Shown here in pieces: positions 1 through 5,442 of a stretch of 6,825 nucleotides of DNA. The notes under the pieces are model-generated. The model made no database searches and was not told the origin of the DNA. It saw only the letters and a list, made by a program, of their open reading frames with translations. The translations under genes and the position numbers were made by a program. This stretch comes from Deltaproteobacteria bacterium (lineage in GTDB: Bacteria; Desulfobacterota_C; Deferrisomatia; Deferrisomatales; JACRMM01). Position 1 is the stretch's first letter. Each line of letters opens with the position of its first letter. Location: positions 1 through 6,825 of the forward strand of contig JACRCS010000309.1 in NCBI GenBank assembly GCA_016218905.1. Direction: 5' to 3'.

Positions 1-1485
1 GAGAAGAACGTCTACCCGGTGAGCCCCGTCAATATCTGGGAAGGCAAGGCGATGGTCCACCGCAAGCACCGGATCGAGACCGGCCAGGAGGCGACGCTCT
101 ACTACGAGGTGGTCCAGACCGGCAACCCCTCCTACGCCTATCTGAACAGCGCGAACTCGCCCTCGACCCAGGCATCGGTGATGGCCCACGTCGTCGGGCA
201 TTGCGAATTCTCCGAGCGGAACGTGCTCCGCGACTCGAACCCGGACCGCACGGAGTTCGTCATGTACCTGGTCCGGAGGGTCGACCTTGCCCGGCAGCAG
301 ATGGGGGAGAAGGACTATATCGCGTACTGGAACGCGACCGAGTCGGTCACGGGGCTCATCTCCCCGAACTCCCAGTTCAGCGTCGAACGCTCCGTCCTCA
401 CCGAGACGGCCACGAGCCAGGACTACGCGGAGGACGAACGCGAAGAGAAACCGAAGTCGACGCTCCAGCCAGTCTTCGACACCCTCACGGCGCTGCTCCA
501 GCCCGCAACGCTGGCCGGCGCCTTCGAGCGGGAGGTGATCAAGCGCAGGAGCCGCGAGAGCTTGAGCCGAAAGGGCTACGTCCTTCGAGCGCCGTGCGAG
601 GACGTGCTCGGCTTGCTCCGGCTGTACGCGCCCGCGAGCACTTCCGAGCGCGCGATCCTCGATTACCAGTACATCACCCGCGTGCCTCAGGATTTCGTGC
701 GGCGCACGCAGATCATGAACGAGGGCTGGGCGATGTACTGGGAAAAGAAGATCATGACGGAGCTCTTTCGCGAACGAGCCATTACGGGAATCATTGATTA
801 CTGCAAGGTTTTCTCGGGCGTGTGTTATCCGAGGCCCTACTATCAACGAAACCCCTATCATTTGGGCTATCACCTATGGAAACACATCGAACAGCTCTAC
901 CGCGAAGGCAAGGTGTCGCTGGCCTACTTGCAAGAGATCGACAGAGAGAAGAAGGAGAGCTGGAAGGTGGAGAGCCGTGTGGACCCGATCCAGGCCATGG
1001 ATCACCTGGTCCACACGATCACGGACTACGAGTTCCTCCGCAGGTTCCTGACGCCGGCGCTCATCCAGGAGTTTCACCTGAACCGGATCGACCGCAGGAC
1101 GGCCGAGAGGCTGGGGATAAAGGACCGGGACACGGTGAAGGTGGACGAACGGTGGGTGTGGCTCCAACCGGAGCCGATTCGGGAGGAGATGCTGAGGTAC
1201 TTCACCCACTTCTACCGCCCGAGGATCTACGCGGTGGACGTCGACTTCCGCGACGGGGGACTTCTCCTGTACCACCGGGACGACGGGCGCAGCCTCCGAC
1301 TGGACTGGATCAAGCCGACTCTGCGCAACGTGCACACGATCTGGAAGGGCTCCGTAGGCCTCATGACGAAGAACACGCTCCACGTCTGGTCGGGGGGGCA
1401 GTACCGGCAGAGCCAGATCTCGCCGGTATCTTTCGAACAGGTACTGGAAAGGATGCACAAAGGAGAGAAACCGCTTCTGGAGTAG
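1..1485 (+). CDS. spoVR: SpoVR family protein (YcgB-like), 5' end truncated by window
   Basis: The reading frame is already open at base 1 and stops at TAG 1483-1485, leaving 494 residues. SpoVR proteins usually have some tens of residues before the motif seen here, so the real start lies upstream; the GTG at 19 is probably internal. SpoVR hallmarks are visible in order: an H-V-V-G-H-C-E-F motif (nt 187-210), an acidic linker (nt 421-460), the M-N-E-G-W-A-x-Y-W motif (nt 715-741), and N-P-Y-x-L-G with the following helix (nt 850-900). The histidines and NEGW glutamate resemble a metal site, but the biochemical role of the family is not established. In Bacillus SpoVR affects spore cortex formation; in non-sporulating bacteria homologues (YcgB) accompany prkA/yeaG and a DUF444 gene in stress or stationary-phase modules. 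Here prkA follows after 5 bases, so the two are almost certainly co-transcribed. No signal peptide or membrane segment is visible in the part present. The family call is firm; the function is inferred from context. Confidence 0.93.
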   Translation, partial: EKNVYPVSPVNIWEGKAMVHRKHRIETGQEATLYYEVVQTGNPSYAYLNSANSPSTQASVMAHVVGHCEFSERNVLRDSNPDRTEFVMYLVRRVDLARQQMGEKDYIAYWNATESVTGLISPNSQFSVERSVLTETATSQDYAEDEREEKPKSTLQPVFDTLTALLQPATLAGAFEREVIKRRSRESLSRKGYVLRAPCEDVLGLLRLYAPASTSERAILDYQYITRVPQDFVRRTQIMNEGWAMYWEKKIMTELFRERAITGIIDYCKVFSGVCYPRPYYQRNPYHLGYHLWKHIEQLYREGKVSLAYLQEIDREKKESWKVESRVDPIQAMDHLVHTITDYEFLRRFLTPALIQEFHLNRIDRRTAERLGIKDRDTVKVDERWVWLQPEPIREEMLRYFTHFYRPRIYAVDVDFRDGGLLLYHRDDGRSLRLDWIKPTLRNVHTIWKGSVGLMTKNTLHVWSGGQYRQSQISPVSFEQVLERMHKGEKPLLE

Positions 1486-1490
1486 CCGGG

Positions 1491-3986
1491 ATGGATGACC
1501 TCGATTATCGGAAGCTGCTGAGCTACAGTCCCCGGCGCACGCTGCGTTTTTCGGAGTTCCTGGAGATCTTTGTCAAGCATCCGGCCGAGTGCCTCCGGAC
1601 CAGCTCCGCGCTGATCTCGGAAGCCATCAAGCACTTCGGCTTCGAGATCGTGGTCCGGAGCGGAGAGCCGACCGTCAGTTACAAGCTCTTCAAGGACCCG
1701 TTCGCCGACGGGACGAATGCCGTCTTCGGCCAGGAGTTCTGCATCAAGCACGTCGTGGACGTCATCGACTCGGTGGCGAAGGAGTCCGGACCGAACCGGG
1801 GCATCATCCTCGTCGGACCGCCGGCGTCGGGCAAGACCAACATCGTCGACCTGATCTCGCTCGCCCTGGAGGAGTACACGAAGCAGCGCGAGGCGAGGCT
1901 CTACTCCTTCTACTTCGCCTTCAAGGGCCGCAACGGGCAGGTCGTGGAGTACCGGCCCGCCTTCCTGCACAACCCCGTCCTTCTCTTCCCGAGCAGCCTC
2001 ATCAAGGGCAACGAGGTGGTCCATCCGCGCCAGGAGCTGTTCGATCTCGTCAATCAACGGCGCGGGATGCACGAGAAGGTGGTCTTCGCCAGCTACTACC
2101 TGGACGCGTCCCTCGACAAGCAGTCCCTGGACATCATCGAGGCTCTGTTGCAGAACCCCCGCAACGAGGGCAAGACGCTCTTCGACGTGATCGAGGAGTA
2201 CGTCCGCGTGGAAGAGATCGACTTCTCCATCGCCCAGGCGAAGGGCATCGCGAACATCGACTTCATGCGCCGGATGAAGGTCCGCAGCACTCCCCTGGAC
2301 CTGGTGGCGGACAAGTACGCGGCCCTGGACGAGCACATCCCCGGAACTCATCTCTCCACATACCAGGGTGCCATCGTCGCCGCGAACCGGGGGCTGCTCC
2401 ATATCCATGACGCCTTCGGCGGCGGGCGCGGCTCCGCGCCTTCCGAGGAGGAGTACAAGCCGCTCCTGATGCTCCTCGGGAGCGGAAAGGCTTCGGTCGA
2501 GTCGACGCAGACGTCGGTCGATACCACCGTCATCCTCACGACGAACCTCGAGGAGATGACGGTGCTGGAGGGGCAGCTGAGTTCGTCGAAGCTCCTCGAC
2601 CGCATCGAGGAGATCCCGGTCAACTACCTGCTCGACGCGAACTCCGAAATGGACATCCTGCGCCGAGACATGGCGAACATGCGCGAGAAGTACGACGTCG
2701 ATCCGAACCTCCTGCGCGTCGCGGCGTACTACTCCGTGCTGACCCGTCTGCTGCCGCCGCGGAAGAACCAGTTTCCCCACAACTGGAGCGAAGAGAAGAG
2801 AAGGCTCTACCTCTCCATCACCCCGGAGCAGAAGCTCTTCATCTACGCCTGCCGGCCCGACGACCCGGTCGCCACGATCCGCTCGCTGCCGCACTGGCAC
2901 CCCTTCCGGAGCGAGATGATCAAGCTCGGGGTGGACGTCCACCGCGCCGATCTCTCGAAGCTCATCGCCGCCCAGCCCGAGCGGCGGACCCTGGAGAACT
3001 CCCAGGTCTTCGCGACGGATCAGCTCAAACTCGTGGACGACGAGTTCATGCGGGAGCTCTGGAACGAGCACTACCCGAACGAGGGCAAGCACGGCATGTC
3101 GGTCCGCCAGCTCCAGAACGTCATGCGCGACACCTTGGCGGCGTCGGGAGGCCTGCGCGTCCACGTGGGGACGTTCTTCAACCAGCTCGAACAAATGTTC
3201 AGCGGCAACCCGAGCATGCACCACTGGCCGCCCATGGACGCGGCCTACCGGGAGGGGAGGAAGCCCGTCTTCATGCGCTTCATCGGCGACGTCCGCTTCG
3301 CCGAAGGGGAGGGGGACTACGGGGACTTCAAGGGCCTCGGGAAGGTGGCGCGCGCGCTCTACTACCTCGTCATCGCCCGCGAAATCATGGAGGCTACGGT
3401 CAACCGCGACCCGGAGCAGATCTCGGCCGATCTGCGCCGCTACCTCCAGCAGGCGCTCCTCTTCAAGGCGCACGAGAACCGGGCATTCGCGCACATCATG
3501 ATTCCCCGGTTCAGCTACATCGATCCCCACAGCGGAGAGAAGGTAGATCGCCCCGATCTCAACTACCTCACGTCGATCGAGAAGATTCTGGCGCCGGGAC
3601 GCAACCCTGTGGAACTCCGCCGGGAGATGGCGCAACGCTTCCTGGACCTCCAGGCGAGCCGAGAGCTCGTCCTGGAAGGGGGAAAGACCGTCGTCTCGAG
3701 CCGAAAGGACAACGTGCTCACCTGTTTCGGGACCGAGTACGCGAAGCTCCTCTCCCACCGCCGTACCATGGGCACGGTGGGCGCGGACCAGCTGAGCGAG
3801 TCCTTCTTCTACAAGCGTCGCGACCCGGAGGCGTACGAGAAGATTACGCCGGAGGTTCGGGACCTGGCCGAGAGCGTCGTTCTGAACATGCAGAGCCGCT
3901 TCGGATACTCGAAACAGAGCGCGCTCGATACCGTGATCTTCGCCCTCAGAAAGGAGATCATCAAGTTCGCCGACATCATCAGCTGA
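1491..3986 (+). CDS. prkA: PrkA-type AAA+ ATPase / serine protein kinase, long variant (831 aa)
   Basis: ATG 1491 is chosen because it follows the spoVR stop by 5 bases and gives a PrkA-like N-terminus (YRKLL...RTLRFSEFLEIF). There is no good Shine-Dalgarno at normal spacing; an AGGAGAG lies 23 bases upstream inside spoVR, so translation is probably coupled. Residues about 75-120 carry the AAA+ entry and Walker A G-P-P-A-S-G-K-T (109-116), unlike the G-P-V-G-G-G-K-S I recall for YeaG. Residues 299-309 (N-R-G-L-L-H-I-H-D-A-F) match the PrkA Walker B region with D307. T-T-N at 350-352 is the likely sensor 1, and L-L-D-R (R371) matches the PrkA second-region arginine. G-M-S-V-R at 535-539 matches the start of the PrkA C-terminal domain. 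The last ~200 residues exceed the usual family length. PrkA homologues are reported as protein kinases and, for Bacillus, as an ATP-dependent protease, so the activity here is open. It is cytoplasmic, with no membrane segment. A hairpin follows the stop. Confidence 0.92.
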   Translation: MDDLDYRKLLSYSPRRTLRFSEFLEIFVKHPAECLRTSSALISEAIKHFGFEIVVRSGEPTVSYKLFKDPFADGTNAVFGQEFCIKHVVDVIDSVAKESGPNRGIILVGPPASGKTNIVDLISLALEEYTKQREARLYSFYFAFKGRNGQVVEYRPAFLHNPVLLFPSSLIKGNEVVHPRQELFDLVNQRRGMHEKVVFASYYLDASLDKQSLDIIEALLQNPRNEGKTLFDVIEEYVRVEEIDFSIAQAKGIANIDFMRRMKVRSTPLDLVADKYAALDEHIPGTHLSTYQGAIVAANRGLLHIHDAFGGGRGSAPSEEEYKPLLMLLGSGKASVESTQTSVDTTVILTTNLEEMTVLEGQLSSSKLLDRIEEIPVNYLLDANSEMDILRRDMANMREKYDVDPNLLRVAAYYSVLTRLLPPRKNQFPHNWSEEKRRLYLSITPEQKLFIYACRPDDPVATIRSLPHWHPFRSEMIKLGVDVHRADLSKLIAAQPERRTLENSQVFATDQLKLVDDEFMRELWNEHYPNEGKHGMSVRQLQNVMRDTLAASGGLRVHVGTFFNQLEQMFSGNPSMHHWPPMDAAYREGRKPVFMRFIGDVRFAEGEGDYGDFKGLGKVARALYYLVIAREIMEATVNRDPEQISADLRRYLQQALLFKAHENRAFAHIMIPRFSYIDPHSGEKVDRPDLNYLTSIEKILAPGRNPVELRREMAQRFLDLQASRELVLEGGKTVVSSRKDNVLTCFGTEYAKLLSHRRTMGTVGADQLSESFFYKRRDPEAYEKITPEVRDLAESVVLNMQSRFGYSKQSALDTVIFALRKEIIKFADIIS

Positions 3987-3988
3987 CC

Positions 3989-4007
3989 CCGCGCCCTTCG
4001 GGCGCGG
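3989..4007 (+). terminator. GC hairpin just after prkA, terminator candidate
   Basis: A perfect 8-bp inverted repeat (CCGCGCCC 3989-3996 and GGGCGCGG 4000-4007) with a 3-base TTC loop starts two bases after the prkA stop codon. It is not followed by a run of T but by the T-rich heptamer tract TTATCAG TTGTCGG TTGTCAG. The position and stability fit an end-of-operon hairpin (terminator or 3'-end stabiliser). The missing U-tract makes intrinsic termination uncertain. Confidence 0.6.
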
Positions 4008-4030
4008 TTATCAGTTGTCGGTTGTCAGTT
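4006..4030 (+). repeat. Tandem heptamer repeat (TTNTCRG), array A
   Basis: After GG at 4006-4007, three consecutive 7-base units are seen: TTATCAG (4008-4014), TTGTCGG (4015-4021) and TTGTCAG (4022-4028), then TT. The tract begins on the last two bases of the right arm of the hairpin following prkA. The same consensus recurs at 5032-5059, also directly after a hairpin, and in inverted orientation at 4124-4143. It lies outside any gene I can support. Confidence 0.8.
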
Positions 4031-4123
4031 TCGAGCCGACAGGGCGGCGACGGCCTTGCGACCGAGAGCCTATCCTGCCCGAGTGTCTCCTTGTCAGCCG
4101 CCATTGGCCGATTCCGTTGTGCA

Positions 4124-4143
4124 AACTGATAACCGATAACCGG
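4124..4143 (-). repeat. Inverted copy of the heptamer repeat, array A'
   Basis: On the - strand this reads CCGG TTATCGG TTATCAG TT, two units of the TTNTCRG heptamer. Eleven bases (AACTGATAACC, 4124-4134) are the exact reverse complement of 4006-4016 (GGTTATCAGTT). The segment 4006-4143 could therefore form a long foldback with an 11-bp stem and a loop of about 107 bases. I recognise nothing coding in the loop. Confidence 0.7.
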
Positions 4144-4183
4144 CGTTAGCGCTCCTTCACTTCCGCGCGGGGCGAACCGATAC

Positions 4184-4197
4184 GGAGGAAAACCTCC
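4184..4197 (+). promoter_or_regulatory. Small hairpin pairing a GGAGG with CCTCC upstream of the MBL gene
   Basis: GGAGG (4184-4188), AAAA loop (4189-4192) and CCTCC (4193-4197) form a perfect 5-bp stem-loop ending 37 bases before the ATG at 4235. The GGAGG is a perfect Shine-Dalgarno core, but it is not at working distance from any start codon I can support and would be hidden in the stem. It may be a leader structure or chance; no regulatory partner is evident. Confidence 0.3.
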
Positions 4198-4234
4198 TAC
4201 AGGAACACGCATTTCGCAGGAATGGCTCGCGTCG

Positions 4235-4999
4235 ATGGAGATCGTTCCCTTGGGGGTCGGCGAAGCGTTCGCCAAGACCCTCTTCCAGACGAACTTCCTG
4301 GTCCGCCCGGCTGAAGGGGAGCCGTTCCTCGTCGACTGCGGCCACACGGCTTCGCGAGCGCTCCACGCGCTGGGGCTCCCCCTCTCCTCCATTCCCGCGG
4401 TGGTCCTGAGCCACCTGCACGCGGACCACATCGGCGGGCTCGAAGAGCTCGGCTTCATGGCGTACTTCGCGTGGCACTCGCGCCCGCGGCTCCACGTACC
4501 GAGTGAGCTCCTCCCTCACCTCTGGGAGCATGCCCTGAAGGCGGGAATGGGGCAGCGGCTCGCCGACCAGGCGGGCGGCTCTTTCGATGCGGAGCTCGAG
4601 ACATACTTCGAAGTCCACCCGGTGCGCGCACCCGAGCCGTTTCGCCTGGGCAGCGTCGTCGTGACGCCGTTCCCGACGCCGCACACGCCGGGGCGGGCGA
4701 GCTGGGGCTTTCGCCTGGACGATTCGGCCACCGGAAGGGCGGCTCTGCTCACGTGCGACTCGCGGCTGGACCTGGGCAACCTCGAGCGGTTCGGTCCCGG
4801 CGCCGAGACGATCTTTCACGACTGTCAGCTGACGAGCAACGGGAACCACATCCACGCGACGCTCGACGAGCTCCTGATCCTCCCTTCGGAGTACCGGCGA
4901 AGGATCGTCCTAGTGCACTACGGCGACGATTGGCGCGCCCACGCCCACAGGGCCGCTCCCATGGTCTTCGGCGTAGAAGGTCGCGTCTACACCTTCTAG
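4235..4999 (+). CDS. MBL-fold metallo-hydrolase, RNase Z-like
   Basis: This encodes a 254-residue cytoplasmic protein with the metallo-beta-lactamase signature H-L-H-A-D-H (residues 60-65; H60, H62, D64, H65). Other likely metal ligands are H150 (in T-P-H-T-P), D175 (T-C-D-S) and H228 (V-H-Y-G-D). F-L-V-D-C-G at 31-36 is the strand-turn that normally precedes the first motif. H-D-C-Q at 195-198 followed by H205 and H207 is a second conserved-looking histidine cluster. This spacing fits a dinuclear zinc hydrolase of the RNase Z / phosphodiesterase-like branch rather than a true beta-lactamase, and there is no signal peptide. At 254 aa it is shorter than typical RNase Z, and the substrate cannot be named. 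ATG 4235 is the first ATG, GTG or TTG in this frame downstream of the foldback repeat; upstream RBS support is poor (CAGG about 15 bases before). It appears monocistronic, with repeat-bearing intergenic segments on both sides. Confidence 0.88.
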   Translation: MEIVPLGVGEAFAKTLFQTNFLVRPAEGEPFLVDCGHTASRALHALGLPLSSIPAVVLSHLHADHIGGLEELGFMAYFAWHSRPRLHVPSELLPHLWEHALKAGMGQRLADQAGGSFDAELETYFEVHPVRAPEPFRLGSVVVTPFPTPHTPGRASWGFRLDDSATGRAALLTCDSRLDLGNLERFGPGAETIFHDCQLTSNGNHIHATLDELLILPSEYRRRIVLVHYGDDWRAHAHRAAPMVFGVEGRVYTF

Positions 5000-5001
5000 T
5001 G

Positions 5002-5030
5002 TCCATCCGGAAAGTGCCCTTCCGGATGGA
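5002..5030 (+). terminator. Strong hairpin after the MBL gene, terminator candidate
   Basis: A perfect 11-bp inverted repeat (TCCATCCGGAA 5002-5012 and TTCCGGATGGA 5020-5030) with a 7-base loop begins two bases after the stop codon. It is followed immediately by GTTGTCGG and further T-rich heptamers rather than by a plain T-run. This is the same arrangement as after prkA, but with an unrelated stem sequence, which argues for a functional transcript end. Confidence 0.65.
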
Positions 5031-5031
5031 G

Positions 5032-5059
5032 TTGTCGGTCTTCAGTTTTCAGTTGTCAG
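5032..5059 (+). repeat. Tandem heptamer repeat (TTNTCRG), array B
   Basis: Four consecutive 7-base units are seen: TTGTCGG (5032-5038), TCTTCAG (5039-5045), TTTTCAG (5046-5052) and TTGTCAG (5053-5059), followed by a partial TTCAG. Ten bases (GTTGTCAGTT, 5052-5061) are identical to 4021-4030 and eight (GTTGTCGG, 5031-5038) to 4014-4021. A possible decayed inverted partner (CTGAAA, 5151-5156) lies about 90 bases downstream, but that match is weak. Confidence 0.8.
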
Positions 5060-5103
5060 TTCAGGACCGCAGGCTCAGCGCGGATTGGGCCGAGGGCACT
5101 CGC

Positions 5104-5115
5104 TCGCCCGGGCGA
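5104..5115. repeat. 12-bp perfect palindrome upstream of the cooT-like gene
   Basis: TCGCCCGGGCGA is self-complementary. The flanking CGC (5101-5103) and GCG (5118-5120) extend the dyad imperfectly. It sits about 60 bases before the candidate -35 box of the next gene, so it might be a distal operator. In DNA this GC-rich it could easily be chance. Confidence 0.3.
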
Positions 5116-5176
5116 AAGCGGGGCTTTTCCGGACGGGCACCTACCAACAGCTGAAACCCCTGTCGGCCGGCCCAGC

Positions 5177-5204
5177 TTGACACTCCTCCCCAAATCGGAT
5201 ACCA
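5177..5204 (+). promoter_or_regulatory. Candidate sigma-70-type promoter for the cooT-tenI-thiD operon
   Basis: A perfect -35 consensus TTGACA lies at 5177-5182. A plausible but poor -10 is found within GGATACCA (5197-5204), giving a spacer of about 14-16 bases depending on the hexamer chosen. Transcription would begin near 5208-5212, leaving a leader of only about 15 bases that is mostly the ribosome binding site. There is no room for a TPP riboswitch downstream of this promoter. Confidence 0.42.
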
Positions 5205-5212
5205 AGGCCCTC

Positions 5213-5220
5213 GGGAGGTG
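5213..5220 (+). promoter_or_regulatory. Strong ribosome binding site for the cooT-like gene
   Basis: GGGAGGTG lies 5 bases before ATG 5226. It is an almost full match to the anti-Shine-Dalgarno complement and fixes the start of the small gene. It is the best RBS in the window. Confidence 0.75.
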
Positions 5221-5225
5221 CCGCC

Positions 5226-5417
5226 ATGTGCGAGTCCAACGCTTACGTGCGCAGAGGTGAGGCAGAGGAACTGCTTCTCCAGGAGGTGGTGATCGTCGAG
5301 CCGGCGGAAGGCGGCTATCGGCTCCGCAGTCTCTTCGGCGAAGAGACTCTCGTGCAGGGAAGGCTCGAAGAAGTCAACCTCCTCAAGCATAAGATCCTGT
5401 TCAGCGAGGAAGGGTAG
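5226..5417 (+). CDS. cooT: CooT family nickel-binding protein
   Basis: This 63-residue protein starts M-C-E-S-N-A-Y-V. The cysteine at position 2 is the hallmark of the CooT family (Pfam RNA_bind_2/CooT), where the N-terminal Cys is reported to bind Ni(II) in a small dimer. The rest fits the family pattern: E-E-L-L-L-Q-E-V (14-21), V-E-P-x-x-G-G-Y-R-L (24-33), F-G-E-E (36-39), a G-x-L-E-E-V-N-L core (45-52) and a short H/K-I-L-F end. In Rhodospirillum rubrum CooT belongs to the CO-dehydrogenase maturation locus, but homologues are widespread without it. No CODH, CooC or hydrogenase gene is visible here. The start is certain because of the RBS at 5213-5220. It is probably the first gene of an operon with the thiamin genes downstream, with a gap of 25 bases. 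The family call is good; the partner protein and the use of nickel here are inference. Confidence 0.85.
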   Translation: MCESNAYVRRGEAEELLLQEVVIVEPAEGGYRLRSLFGEETLVQGRLEEVNLLKHKILFSEEG

Positions 5418-5442
5418 GGGCTCCGGCCCGCCCTTCGGCCCC

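Noticed and set aside
822..1490. Upstream extension of the prkA frame into spoVR
   Set aside because: The frame is open back to 822, but that part translates to Pro/Arg/Gly-rich sequence overlapping conserved SpoVR motifs. PrkA similarity begins at ATG 1491.
1227..3758. 843-codon open frame on the - strand
   Set aside because: It lies exactly antisense to the well-supported prkA and the end of spoVR, is composed of low-complexity Arg/Val/Leu/Asp/Glu-rich translation and shows no family motif. It is a codon-bias shadow of high GC DNA.
3987..4234. CRISPR array
   Set aside because: The repeats are 7 bases long, tandem and without spacers.
4006..5061. Integron cassette with attC-like sites around the MBL gene
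   Set aside because: The heptamers (GTTATCA, GTTGTCA) do not fit the GTTRRRY/RYYYAAC core pattern of attC, and the orientation and spacing of the repeats do not give a paired R'/R'' structure.
5000..5225. TPP riboswitch upstream of the cooT-thiamin operon
   Set aside because: I find no CTGAGA box or the conserved ACCTGAT...GG arm in this stretch, and the likely promoter at 5177 leaves only a ~15-base leader.
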